Source of the DNA: Orobanche coerulescens
Lineage: Eukaryota > Streptophyta > Magnoliopsida > Lamiales > Orobanchaceae
Direction: 5' to 3'
DNA: 64,000 bases
NCBI GenBank assembly: GCA_033398695.1
Contig: CM065815.1
Location: 146,551,001-146,615,000 of the forward strand
This document shows, piece by piece, positions 11,933 to 23,396 of the stretch; position 1 is the stretch's first letter; each line of letters starts with the position of its first letter. A program made the translations under genes and the position numbers. The notes beneath the pieces were generated by a model, which made no database searches, was not told where the DNA came from, and saw only the letters and a program-made list of their open reading frames with translations.

Positions 11933-12108
11933 TTCCAATTTAAATTCGCAAGAAGTTCGGCTAAAACGAGCACAATCCGAGAATCACAGGACCCAACAAT
12001 TATCAGCCAAAAATATGCCAAGGTCAATCATCAATATATACGGTCCAAATAACCACAATACCACAAAATATATCCAAAATAACACTCATAAAATACACGG
12101 GTATTACA

Positions 12109-12400
12109 GCTGATTCCTTTGACATTCTTCTATGGTGGTCGAGAAACAGTCAATGCCTTCCGATCATGTCTGAGATAGCTAGGGATGTTTTGTCCATCCC
12201 TATATCTAGCATGGCATCTTAGTGTGCATTTAGCACGGGTGGACGAGTTCTCTCCCAATTCAGAAGCTCATTGACTTGCAATATGGTTGAGGCTCGCATA
12301 TGTGCCCAAGATTGGCTGAAATCTAGTTCGGTTGAAAAATTTCTCAATGATGCAGAAGATGTGCCTGAAACCGAAATGGAAAAAGAATATGATAATGGTG
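12109..12400 (+). pseudogene. hAT transposase, dimerisation domain piece
   Basis: This continues the hAT1 frame after the Gy2 insertion: FDILLWWSRNSQCLPIMSEI, ARDVLSIPISSMAS, a stop (TAG for the usual glutamate), then CAFSTGGRVLSQFRSSLT and MVEARICAQDWLKSS. This is the hAT C-terminal dimerisation domain, which packs transposase subunits together. It ends in acidic residues near 12400, where a GGTGAGTA donor-like site follows. Confidence 0.85.
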
Positions 12401-13274
12401 AGTATTCCTTTCTTAATATTATTAAATAATATTAGTATAATGATTAAATAAAATATATATGAACAATTTTACATAGATAAGTAAAAAAAGGATATATATA
12501 TATATATTATAATTATTAAGGAAAAAACAATAAGAACAAATTTGAATATAAGTATTAACTAACATTAGTATAATTATTATATAAAAATTAAGTGCAAATT
12601 AATCTTATAATTCAAAAATGGTCAAACTTAGTATAGTTAGTAGGTAACAAAATAAATATGAACAAGTTTCAATATATAACAAATGAACTAATGAAGGAAC
12701 AAATAGTATCTTCTTTGATCGTTGTGACTACAATCTTTGGACTTTTACATTGTTCATATATTCTCGTTTCTTATTATTTTTGTCAGTTGTGCTTGAACTT
12801 GGGATTGGTGGTCGAGTTGGAGAATGCATCGACATTGTGCCCGGCGATCAAACGAGGACGGGATTGGACACAGACAGTGCTCATGCGAGTCATGCATAGT
12901 GACGGCCATTGACATTTGGTGGTGGTTTCTTGTTTTGTTGGTGTTTTATTGAGTAGAATTAGAAGGACTTGTTGAATGTTGATGGTGGTGATGGAATTAT
13001 GTTTAAATTTTTAGGAATTTGTGGGATCTTTCTTATGAGTTTAGATTTAGTGATAACTAGGATTTGCGTGGTTTGTTTATGTCGTCAGTTATTGATGAAT
13101 TATAATTTCTGTAATTTGAAACAGGCTAATCGAAAAAAACAGACGAAATGATGCCAATTTTTTTTAATTTCGGGCAATTTTTGTCCTGATCGGAACATTT
13201 GGGAATTTCGGGACATTTTGGGAAATTGTAGATCAGGACCGGGGCTACTTTATATTCCATTTCGGGTTTGGGAC
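12401..13274 (+). other. AT-rich sequence downstream of hAT1
   Basis: An AT-rich stretch (12401-12700, including a TA run near 12494) is followed by sequence of 3'-UTR character and by T- and G-rich runs near 13150-13260 with repeated TTTCGGG. It is probably the rest of the hAT element or its 3' flank. I see no coding region I can name. Gy3 begins at 13275; GGGAC at 13270-13274 would be its target site, but the other side is outside the window. Confidence 0.4.
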
Positions 13275-13753
13275 TGTAACACCCCTAGATCCAACCGGGA
13301 ATATTACAGCGTTGTGGGCCCCGAGATGGAACCCACAAGGCCGAAGGAAATTTTCGCAAACATTTACAAACGTCCAAGAGGCTAACGACAGTATTATCTA
13401 TTTAAAACATTCGAAGACTTTATAAAACTCGTTTATCAAAACCGTCGTAAAATCTCATTTGAAACCACAAGGCCCGAAATGCCAAAACTCAACAGTTTAA
13501 AAACATACGTTAAGCTATCGCTTACACGTACCGACAAAATAGATTTAGAAAATGATTGCCAAAGTAACCTAAGTTACCAGATACCAAAAGGCCATTTAAA
13601 AATACTCACGCAGTGGATAAAGACAAACAATTAAAATAATCTAGCAGCGGAATACAACAACTGATCAGAAGCTCAATACACAAATACATGTCCTAGCGGT
13701 ATCCTCAGAAGCTCATCTCTTCACGACCGCTACAAGCTTGATAATCCAAGAAC

Positions 13754-15921
13754 CTAAAAAGAAAGCCCACGACGGGGTCAGCCATAATATCCAACAATGA
13801 TAACCATCACATCACGTCAATAATTACATATCAATGGAAAAACTAAGTAAGAGTACGACCAATGTAATCTTACCGTCGTAACTTTACGAAAATCCACGAT
13901 TCGTATCCTTAACTACACAATAAGATAATACCGAATTATCTGTACGGTATCTCAACAATACCCAAGGTTCTCAAAACATTATCATAACTCGCGATACGGA
14001 AATTATACCAACTCTGGCCAATTCAATCCATCGGATAACGTCGACAAGTCCAATACGATAATCGATTGTCCATCAAAGACAAGTACCAAGGAAATACGGA
14101 ACATACCTCAAGATACGAAATACCATTACCATCACGTCAGTCTAATCCGAGGTCAGATCAACACAACATACGGACATGGTCCTAACACAAGACCTACAAA
14201 TGCATACTCATATGACAACGTCAATATGATCACAACAATAACGACAATGTATACTTATGGCAAACCCATAATATACATATGCACAACAACAATACATGGC
14301 AATCCGATGATCCAGCGTTCACTGCTTAGATCCCTCGATGATCCCGTCAGACCAACCCGAGGTGGAAAACCCATCCAATGATCCAGCGCACGCTAGCATA
14401 GATCCCCCGATGATCCCGTCGGACCAACACGAGGTGGACATATGACAACAATGCACAACTGCACAAAACAACAGTATACAATACACGACAACAACAATGC
14501 ACAAATGCATGCAACAACGATACACGAATGTATCACGACATGATCGACACAAATGATAAAAATGATTAGAGTACATGCCCCGAGTCCTTCGAGGACGATC
14601 TCAATGTCTAAACCATCACGAACCATTATCCTCAATACTCGACGGTCCAAAGTATCACGGATTGCAGATAATTTATATCTTCGTCTTTATCACAATATAT
14701 CCTCGATATACTAGTATACCAATAAAAAAAGTAAATCATATACATTATGATTTACATTCCCAAAACTAGAATATGATTTATAGTCCCAAATCTCCTATGA
14801 TTACGATTATAAACATTGCTATACGATTTATACCCGAATGAAACGGAAACCATTCATTAAATACTATAAACTGAGCAAGTAATAACTTACCTCTATACCG
14901 ATACAACAACTAGGAAGCTGTTACCAAATCCATTGCCGTCATCTACAAGTTCCTCGGTCCCGACCAAAGCAATTCACGAACATCCTGGAACTCGACCGCA
15001 ACACACGGTTGTAATCACCGATCAATATTCTCAAGCTAGTAATTAGATAAATAACAAGTTAGATAACAATCAACAATCGATAAAATCAATTCACAAACCC
15101 AACGGCTCAACACTATCTCGGTTAACCACAAGTCTGATCAAACCAACTTAAACGATCACGAATTCATAATCACAACACAAAAATACTGCACTGTCTGCCT
15201 ACTTAGCGCACGTTATACGCATAACATAGTGTGCGCTAAGTTTCTCCCATTAGCGTACGCTAGCCAGTAAGCTTAGCGTGCGCTAATGCTGTATAGTGGC
15301 ATGCGTTCCAAGCATCGACTAACACCTTGCGACTACAAATCCGAATGAAAAGGAAATCATACTCCAAGATTAACAATAACTTTTCAAAATTCAATCTCAT
15401 CATCATGATCCACATCTTATCACTAACATACGAAACTAAAATCATAATGTTGGTTTTAATCATATTATCCATATTTATAATCAAAACCATTATATATCTT
15501 TATATCATCTTAACATCAAAATCCGAAATGAAATGAGACATAAATCTCCATATCTCTTGAAGATAAACAACACCATAACTATCACAATGATCATATCAAT
15601 GTCCCTATATCAATAACAACATCAACAATCAAACCAACTCGATAACAAGGATCATATCATACTCAAGCTGGAATTAAACCTCATATCATGATTTAACTCA
15701 TCTAAATCGACCGCTGAAATTATCATGATTCAGAAATCCATGATTCAACCTCATCAAGTTTAACGAATCACCATTAACATGAAGAATCGTACATAACATC
15801 TGAAAACCCTTATCATAATCCCATTAGGTCTCATAAAAATCACCACATGATTATCCAACATGTTCTCTCACAAGTAATCATCCTTAAAAATGAGCTACTA
15901 TCAAAGGGATACGAAAATTAC
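13754..15921 (-). other. Putative LTR leader intron (Gy3)
   Basis: Minus-strand donor AATCCAG|GTAATTTTCG at 15921 and acceptor TTTCTTTTTAG|GTTC ending at 13754. GGCTGACCCCGTCGTGGG (13765-13783) precedes the acceptor. It is longer than in the other families (2168 bp) but has the same order of parts. Confidence 0.45.
14320..14440 (-). repeat. Tandem duplication in Gy3 LTR
   Basis: Two copies of a block containing GATCCC..CGATGATCCCGTC and CCAACACGAGGTGGA. It is the reverse-strand counterpart of the Gy1 duplication at 2270-2436. Confidence 0.7.
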
Positions 15922-16131
15922 CTGGATTAGACGAACCAAGAAGAAGAACACTTGAACTTCATTCCAAGAACCATGAATAACTTGAAGAACAAGGCTTTAA
16001 TCCATGCTCTCTATCTTAATCTTGATAAAGATCATCATCTCGGAGTGTTTCTGGACCTCAAGTACCTCCCGAGCTCTCTATCGAGTGAAAGGAAAGAAAT
16101 GGACGAAATGCTTCATAACACCCGTCTGTCC

Positions 16132-16229
16132 CTTTTTATAAAGTATATTACTAGCGTGCGCTAAACCTTACGTTTAGCGTGCGCTACGGCCTTAGCGTGC
16201 GCTAACTGACTTTGTTAGCGTGCGCTATC
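16132..16229 (-). promoter_or_regulatory. Gy3 TATA box and promoter-proximal words
   Basis: Minus-strand TATAAAAAG (16140-16132) with four TAGCGTGCGCTA-type words between 16153 and 16229. The array was cut by Gy4 inside the last word and resumes at 61809. Confidence 0.7.
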
Positions 16230-16589
16230 AGTAGAACCCCATAAATTTGATAGTTAGTATATGTACGACATATCCTATTGTAATATGATTGAGTAACAAT
16301 TGCTATATAGCACAATATAATCTAAGTTTACCATTTATTTTACCCAATTTATCAATTTTGAAATTCATATGTCAAACCGTATAATTAATTAAATAAGAAA
16401 ATGATATCTATCTAATGGACTACTTGTCAAACCTAATAAGTCAAGCTCAACCTATAAAATCTATAAGACTTAAAAATACAACTTAAAGCCCAATCTAATC
16501 ACCTAGCCCACTTTATTAAACAAATACTTAATATCTATATCTATATACACCTAAAATACAAAAAAATATATATATATATATAATAACAC
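16230..16589 (+). repeat. Gy4 5' LTR, segment 1
   Basis: Matches 58337 onward of the 3' LTR almost base for base (CCCCATAAATTTGATAGTTA and so on) until the MULE1 insertion. The intact target TATAATAACACACAC is preserved in the 3' LTR near 58677. Confidence 0.9.
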
Positions 16590-16913
16590 AGGAAAATTGT
16601 TTTTTTAGGACTGTAACTTTGGCCTAGTTGGCTTATAAGGAAAATATCTTTTCGGGCCTAGAGAAGGAGGACTTTAATTTGAAAAAGTGGGAAAAGAAGG
16701 ACAAATAAGCCCGAAACCGGTCCGATTGGGCTTAATTGGCTCGTGCCTCGCACGTGACGGGCCCATTGCGGAAAATAAAATAAAAAATCAGAAATGGGAG
16801 CAGAGCGTCACAATCGGATTGAAAATATTTTTTCCCCAATTTGTTCGAAAAAACCCTAACCCACCGATCGAAGACTACGGAAGAAGCCTTGCAATCGAAG
16901 TTTGAATACACAA
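16590..16913 (+). repeat. MULE1 left terminal inverted repeat
   Basis: Starts GGAAAATTGTTTTTTTAGGA (first base A) and pairs with the right end through GAATACACAA. A 19-bp block containing AATCGAAGTTTGAATACAC is duplicated at its inner edge. In MULEs the TIR binds transposase and carries the promoter. Confidence 0.9.
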
Positions 16914-16983
16914 TCGAAGTTTGAATACACAACTGCGAGAATATTGACAACAATAGAAAGAAGATTCGCAACTTTCGCTGAGC

Positions 16984-19466
16984 ATGGGACCAGTTCGTGA
17001 GAAGAAACGGTCAAACTCTCCACCACAAGTAAACAGTAAGTTTTGTCAATTATTTCTTTACGATCATGAGAGGAATGAAGATTTTGGTATAGAGGATAAC
17101 TCTAACTTAGAAGACTTCAATGATAGTGACTATGGTGAAGAGAGTGAGAGTGAAAATGATGACTTATTGTTTGAAAAAAATGTCAATGAAAGTATTAATA
17201 CTGACAGCATAGTTGGTGACAATGTAGAGTCAAATGCAAGTAGTGAAGAAAGTGATGGTGTGTTGGGTTATGATAATGGAGATTTTTATGAGAATAAAAT
17301 TTCTGATGGAGAGCAAAATGAGCCTAATTATCCCATTTTCAACCCTGAAGTGATTTATGAACCTGAATTTGAGTTAGGGATGATTTTCAGTACTAGAGAT
17401 GAATTTAAAAAAGTTGTTAACTCATATGCCATAAAGACTAAGAGGTCAATAAAATTCACAAAGATTGCACCTACTAGGTGTTATGCAAAGTGCAGTGAGA
17501 ATTGTGGTTGGAAGGCACACTTGATAAAGGTTGAAGTTCAGGAGAGTTTTCAGATAAGACAGTATGAGGGTTCTCACACTTGTGTGGCTCAATATAGGGT
17601 AAGAAATTTGAAATCATCTTGGTTGTCTGAGAAGTACCTTAAGAAGTTTATAACAGATCCTAAGAGTAAGGTTAGCACCTTTCAGCAAGATGTGGCTGAT
17701 GACTTAGATATTGATGTTACAAAGGAGCAGGCATTTAGAGCTAAAAGGTTAGCTCTGCACAAACTTCAGGGAAATCCAAGTGAACAATTTTGCAAGCTTT
17801 GGGACTATGCCGATGAGTTGAAAAGAAGTAACCACAGGTCTACTGTAATTTTGGCCAATGTAGAAGATGAAAATGGGGCTAGTAGGTTTCCAAAATTCTA
17901 TGTATGCCTAGATGCAGTTAAGAAGGGTTTTAAAGCAGGTTGTAGGCCAATCATTGGTGTAGATGGATGCCATTTAAAAGGTCCACATAAGAGTATTCTA
18001 CTGACAGCTGTGGGTATTGATGCCAATAACAATTTATACCCTATTGCTTGGAGTGTAGTTATGACTGAGTCAAGGGAAACATGGGAGTGGTTCCTTATAT
18101 GCTTGAAGCATGACTTGGATCTCAACAGAGGGTATGAATATACCTTCATGTCTGACAAGCAAAAAGGACTTATTCAAGCATTTGCTGAAATTTTCCCTGA
18201 TTCACCACACAGATTCTGTGTGAGGCACTTGCATGGAAACTTCAAATCAGCAGGTATTTTCCAATTTTTTAATTTTATTCTTGTGCTTGCTTGAATATTG
18301 TACTTATGCATTTTAATCATAAAATGTAGGTTTTAAGGGACTTGCATATAAGCAGGCATTATGGAGAGCTGCAAATGCTAGTACAATTGGAGATTGGAAA
18401 GAAAGAATGCTTGAACTGAAGGAGTTTAATGAGGTGGCTTGGAAGTGGTTAGATGAAAAACCAGCTGACCAATGGATCAAGTCACATTTTTGTGATCACC
18501 CTAAATGTGACATTCTTCTCAATAACTTATGTGAGTCTTTTAACTCTAGTATCCTGGATGCAAGAGAGATGCCCATCTTAACCATGCTTGAATGGATAAG
18601 AGAGTGGCTGATGATTAGATTTCAGCGTAGCAGAGACTTAGCATCAATTATATGGAAGGGAAGAATTTGTCCTAAGATAAAAAAGATTCTAGAAAAACAT
18701 GCTGAGAACTCAGTGTCATGCAGACCCATCAAGTCAGACAATATCCATTATCAGGTAAGATGCACTGATGGTACACAGCATTGTGTCAACCTTGATAAAC
18801 ACACTTGTAGCTGCAGATTATGGGAATTAAGTGGCATTCCTTGTAAGCATGCCATTTCTGCAATTACCCATCAAAAAGGAGATAGAGAGGAATATGTAAG
18901 TGAATGGTATACAGTGGACACCTACATGAAGAGCTATGCATCCACAATCAAAGGGATAAATGGTCCAGCTCTATGGAGTGAGACATATTATATCCCACCT
19001 CTGCCTCCAACCATGGGAAGAGGAAAAGGGAGGCCTGCACGTGCTAGGAGAAATGAGCCTGATGAACCAAGAATAAAGACTAAAAAGAGTGGGAGGGGAA
19101 GAAAACCGGCCAAACTGAAGAGAAGACAAGTCACTGTGACATGTACAAGTTGTGGCTTTGAGGGCCATAACAGTAGATCATGTGGAAGAGATGATCCAAC
19201 AGCTGAAACAAGTAGAAGGAAATCACAGGTATTCATTTTGTTTTGTTTATTATTGTTCTGTTTATCTAAATTAATCTTCTTGTACTAACATTAAATATAT
19301 TTATTAGGTGAAAAGGAAAAGGCCCATATCAATAAGTAATGAAAGAGATATAGAGGCAACTATAGACGCAACTGATAATCAGAGAAGTGAAATCTTGTTG
19401 CCGCCCATGCCACTTACACAAGAAACAATCAGTGAAGTTTGTGAACCATTTGAATTTCCAACCTAA
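16984..19466 (+). CDS. MULE1 MuDR-type transposase, three exons
   Basis: Proposed exons are 16984-18253, 18330-19228 and 19308-19466, joined by GT-AG introns of 76 and 79 bp, giving about 775 aa without stops. Order: an acidic N-terminus; a MuDR N-terminal zinc-binding domain (around residues 130-200: MIFSTRDEFKKVV, CYAKCSENCGWKAHL); the MULE DDE core (IIGVDGCHLKG with the first Asp, ETWEWFL, FMSDKQKGL with the second Asp, HRFCVRHLHGN); a SWIM zinc finger (CSCRLWELSGIPCKHA); a basic tail; and a CCHC knuckle (CTSCGFEGHNSRSC). It would cut and paste elements bearing the matching terminal repeats. Exon 1 read through continues only 14 codons into the intron, which supports the splice. The start is the first ATG after the repeat. 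Confidence 0.93.
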
Positions 19467-19675
19467 CAGTCACAAGTGGAGCAAGTAACCAACTCAACTA
19501 GAGTGGCTGGACCTAGCTCATGGGAGCAGCTGCATCAGACTACAAAATCAAGAGTTCATATTGGAGGACCTTCATCTTCTAGTGGAAAGAAGTTTATTAA
19601 TTTATCCAGTTTGCTGAAGCAGGATACACACAAGAAATGAACCATTTAGTTTATTTTTGTTGTTTTTTGTGAAAA

Positions 19676-20070
19676 TGTAAGGGATGTGAACCATGTGTAA
19701 GGGCTGTGACCCATGTTTAAGGGATGTGAACCATGTGTAAGGGATGTGACCCATGTTTAAGGGAAATGAACCCTCATTTTGCATACTTAAGGGCTGTGAC
19801 CCATGTTTAAGGGATGTGAACCTCTTTTTGTTTATATTTAGGGGATGTGAACCCTCATTTTGCAGACTTAAGGGCTGTGACCCATTTAAGGGATGTGAAC
19901 CCTCATTTTGTTGATTTAAGAGTTGTGACCCTCGTTTTGTTGACCCATTTAAGGGATGTGAACCCTCATTTTGTTGATTTAAGGGTTGTAACCCTCGTTT
20001 TGTTTATATTTAGGGGATGTGAACCCTCATTTCGTTGATTTAAGGGTTGTGACCCTCGTTTTGTTTATAT
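19676..20070 (+). repeat. MULE1 minisatellite between its two genes
   Basis: About fifteen degenerate copies of AAGGGATGTGAACC / AAGGGTTGTGACCC separated by T-rich filler, with spacing of about 20-45 bp. It lies downstream of both stop codons, in the convergent intergenic region. Short ORFs here are by-products of the repeat. Confidence 0.85.
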
Positions 20071-20200
20071 TCAAAACAAGATACAAATATTGCAAACTTC
20101 ATTTTGCAAATGTTGAATTAAATAACAAAATACAAGTACTACAATTACATTCAAGAGTTCTGACAACTGCCACAAATACTCTTCACTAAAACTTCATTCT

Positions 20201-20625
20201 TCATTCAAGAGTGCTAACAACTGCCTTCACACACAAGAACATCAACAAGATTGAGAGAAATGCAGTGAGTCTTAGTAGAGTTTTTCGACTAGCTTTGAGC
20301 TTCTCAATTTCTACCTCTTTTGCATTCATCCTCCATAACAAGCCAGGAATGATGCTCTTTGACCTCCTACACATAGGAGGATCTTCCCATGCCCAAAACG
20401 AACACCCACCTCTCTGAAAAATTGTGTGAAATTATTGTTATACAAAAATGACTCCCAAACTAAAACTTAAAAACAAAACAATGTATGCAAGCTTCTTACT
20501 GTTGAATTTATGCATGTCGCAAACCTTCTGCCTGGATTGTCATCAGTCCAAGATGTTCGAATAAAAGCTCTTCTTCTACAATAGCATTCGACTGTCGTAT
20601 TACCATGGGTTGTCGTAGAAGACAT
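20201..20625 (-). CDS. MULE1 second gene: GRF zinc-finger, membrane-anchored small protein
   Basis: Proposed exons on the minus strand are 20625-20500 (42 codons) and 20413-20201 (70 codons plus stop), joined by a GT-AG intron of 86 bp, giving 112 aa. Residues 12-60 match the GRF-type zinc finger: CYCRRRAFIRTSWTDDNPGR, then FATC, then GGCSFWAWEDPPMC, supplying the conserved cysteines. IIPGLLWRMN and a short basic/coiled stretch follow. The C-terminus is a hydrophobic segment (LTAFLSILLMFLCVKAVV), a likely membrane anchor. Proteins of this shape are common and uncharacterised in plants. Its place inside the terminal repeats, convergent with the transposase as mudrB is with mudrA in maize, suggests an accessory role (inference). 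Confidence 0.82.
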
Positions 20626-20694
20626 ACTTATACTTCTTCAATTTGGGTGAGCGATTATTATTCTCAGATATTTGGTGGCCTAGGGTTCTTCAAT

Positions 20695-21017
20695 TTGTGT
20701 ATTCAAACTTCGATTGCAAGGCTTCTTCTGTAGTCTTCAATCGGTGGGTTAGGGTTTTTTCGAACAGATTGGGGAAAAAATATTTTCAATCCGATTGTGA
20801 CGCTCTGCTCCCATTTCTGATTTTTTTTTTATTTTCCGCAATCGGCCCGTCACGTGCGAGGCACGAGCCAATTAAGCCCAATCGGACCGGTTTCGGGCTT
20901 ATTTGTCCTTCTTTTCCCACTTTTTCAACTTAAAGTCCTCCTTCTCCAGGCCCGAAAAGATATTGTCCTTATAAGCCAACTAGGCCAAAGTTACGGTCCT
21001 AAAAAAACAATTTTCCC
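20695..21017 (-). repeat. MULE1 right terminal inverted repeat
   Basis: Reverse complement of the left repeat with few differences: TTGGGGAAAAAATATTTTC, then CGTCACGTGCGAGGCACGAG and so on, ending AACAATTTTCCC at 21017. Confidence 0.9.
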
Positions 21018-23105
21018 ATAATAACACACACACACACATGGGGAGGCCATAAGGAGGAATATAAGACACCTAGAGTCTTCATGTCCCCCATGCAAGACAC
21101 TATCCTAAGACACCTTAGCCACATGTCACTAGTTTTCTTTACACCTCCAACTTGCCAAGCCACCTTACACCCCTCTTAAATACATACACCACCCAACACA
21201 CTCCCATTCTCCCAATACAAATAAAAAATCTGAGATTTAGATAGAGAGAGACAAAAATGTGAGCAAGAGAGAAGAAGGAAGGGAGGAATAAAGAAGAAGA
21301 AACAAGAGGGAGGTAAGAACTACACTTCATAAATTTCTTTTTTTAACTTATTTATTCTTCCCTTTCTAACTTAAAACCTAACACGCAATCAAAATAATTA
21401 TACATGGTGGGATGATACATGGGCTGAAATGTAGAGGAGGAGGAATAGAGGTCCTTTTTCAACCTACGAGACCTAGAATCAACTTCTACCGACAAAGAAC
21501 GAGGTGGGTAAAATATTTTCTTTTTATAACTTTTATATGTAAGTTACTTTCAAAGGAAATTAATAATAATGATATAATGCATGTCCTTTCTATGTAGTTA
21601 TATAGTTTATTCATCATATATCATTAGCATGCAAATTAGTTAGTAACTTCTTGCATGTGAAATTACCGATTTGATGACTAGAATGAAATGCATAAATATC
21701 TTACCAACCAAACATGATTGCTATCCATTATATTCTGGAAATTGATTTTTAAGAAGTGTATTTTGTTTATATTAATATGCATGTGTAGTTGGATGCTTAA
21801 ATCGTGGCCTAACAAAGATAGAACGGTTAAAACAAGCTTAAGATACGAACTAAGCGAAGGTAAAGATAATTAGGAAAATTATTGCTTAAAATATTTAATA
21901 TGACTTAAGGACAGAAAATACAACATAATTACTTGCTAATCACCTACCCTTAGAATTTTATAAGAAACGGGAACCGTTTTCCAAGCCAACGGGCCAAAAT
22001 CGTCAAAACACGAAAATTGTGTAAAATCTACAAATTGTGAAACAACTAATTGAAATCAGTGTAATTTCAGTTTGAAACATCAAAAGGGACATAATAACAT
22101 GTTTATCGTCTGCCCTTAAAGTTTCGTAGTGATCGGATCCATTCCCGGTGTCTACGGACTAAAAAATTGCAATTAAGATAAATTAAGGGGTCAAACCCCA
22201 AACAAAATCCGGAGCCAAGGCAACACCTTCTGGACTGAAGTAATGACTTATATAAGAATAAATATTCTGACCTTAAATTTTTATAGAGATCGGAAGTCGT
22301 TTTGAGATTTGGGGCCAAAATATAATAATCAGTAAAATTGGGGTCAAATAGCAAATTACAATAAAATTGAAATCGAATACGAAATTTCAAGACTCTGGAC
22401 CGGATTATTAAATTTCAAAAAGGTACGTATGATATCTGAAAAATCTTATAACAATCGAAGTAAATTTAGGTCAAAACGATATTTTAAAACGTTTTGGGGC
22501 AAAACGAAAATTTTGGAAAAATAAGTCAGAAACCGAAATTCTGGAAATTTACCCAACACTTAAGCTCCAAGTTCAACATGAACTCTCTTGTAAGTTTCGT
22601 CACCATTCGTGACGAAAACTAAAATTTACGAGTATAATAACCCACTTCGCAAGAATTATGGGCGGGACCGTAATTTTGGGAATTTTAATTCAAAAATTAA
22701 AGATTGAAAATTTACCAAATCTAAAATCAATAATCAAAATTATATCTTAAAGATATGTCAACAACCGAACTATAATCTCGTGCCACGAATAAACTCCAAA
22801 TCACAATCATATAATCGAAACACCAAGTACCGTAATTAATTGAATGTATGACTCTGATTGTATGATGTGTATGCACCGAAAATGTGACTAACTTACAATC
22901 ACGTCTAACCGGGAACTAAGTGTCTCACAAACAAAGTGCCACGGACAGGACTGCCTCTAATTCTATCGGGACAAAGTGCCACGTCAACGGACGGGGGCCA
23001 CCTCTTGAGCCCATACGAAACAGAGGGCCGATCAAAGATCCGGGGGCCACCTCTTGAGTTGTAAGGGCCACCTCTAGAGTCCCGAATTTTTGTCAGGGAC
23101 GGTTA
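21018..23105 (+). repeat. Gy4 5' LTR, segment 2
   Basis: Matches the 3' LTR from about 58681 to 60811 with small differences. It includes two AG|GT donor-like sites (near 21313 and 21504), repeated short blocks GTGCCACG and GGGCCACCTCTTGAG near 22930-23090, and no palindromic-word array. It ends at the LARD1 insertion (GGTTA, 23101-23105). Confidence 0.9.
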
Positions 23106-23396
23106 TGTAACAACCCCAATCCGCTCAGGGATATTACACGCCGTAGAACCTTTCCTCAAGGATCTACCAGGCTGGTAACAACATATAACAACTCACCCAT
23201 GCCTTTATACATACAACTCAAATACAACTCATACCCACGCAGGGGTCAAAACACAACCACACCCGTACAACGGGAAAAATATAGCAGCGGAAAATAAAGT
23301 ACAACTGAACCAATAAACAATGTACGGTTCCTCATGTGATTAGTATCGATTATCTTTCATCATCCTTCGTGCCGACCCTGTGTTATGCTCCAAAAC

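Larger units (their letters stand above)
3351..12108 (-). mobile_element. Gy2, Ty3/gypsy chromovirus (complete, decayed)
   Basis: An 8.76-kb LTR retrotransposon on the minus strand, bounded by LTRs of 1969 and 1965 bp and flanked by the 5-bp duplication GCTGA (3346-3350 and 12109-12113). Reading the minus strand, the order is 5' LTR, tRNA-iMet primer site, Gag-protease, reverse transcriptase/RNase H, broken integrase, chromodomain, stem-loop, polypurine tract, 3' LTR. It interrupts a hAT transposase gene. The two LTRs are very similar except for clustered patches of difference. Confidence 0.95.
10144..12108 (-). repeat. Gy2 5' LTR
   Basis: Pairs with 3351-5319. It contains a TATA box near 11473-11482, the word array 11493-11932, and a putative intron 10538-11297 with the same donor and acceptor as the partner. 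Differences from the partner cluster in patches (for example 10490-10545, 10985-11000, 11530-11585), with near-identity between them. Confidence 0.93.
13275..16229 (-). repeat. Gy3 3' LTR, distal part
   Basis: In sense (minus) direction this is the R/U5 side of a long LTR that ends at 13275 (plus strand TGTAACACCCCTAGATCC). It continues at 61809-62502 after the Gy4 insertion, about 3.65 kb in all. It holds a TATA box (16132-16140), nearby palindromic words (16153-16229, with more at 15200-15310), a putative intron and a tandem duplication near 14320-14440. Confidence 0.88.
16590..21017 (+). mobile_element. MULE1, apparently intact two-gene Mutator-like element
   Basis: A 4.4-kb element with terminal inverted repeats of about 324 bp and a duplicated target, ATAATAACAC (16580-16589 and 21018-21027; 9 bp is usual, the tenth base may be chance). 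It encodes a MuDR-type transposase on the plus strand and a small GRF zinc-finger protein on the minus strand, tail to tail, with a minisatellite between. The unoccupied site is visible in the Gy4 3' LTR. No stop or frameshift interrupts either gene with the introns proposed below. Confidence 0.93.

Noticed and set aside
19847..20038. Repeat protein reading NPHFVDLRVVTL
   Set aside because: Translation of the MULE1 minisatellite; no start context and not conserved beyond the DNA repeat.
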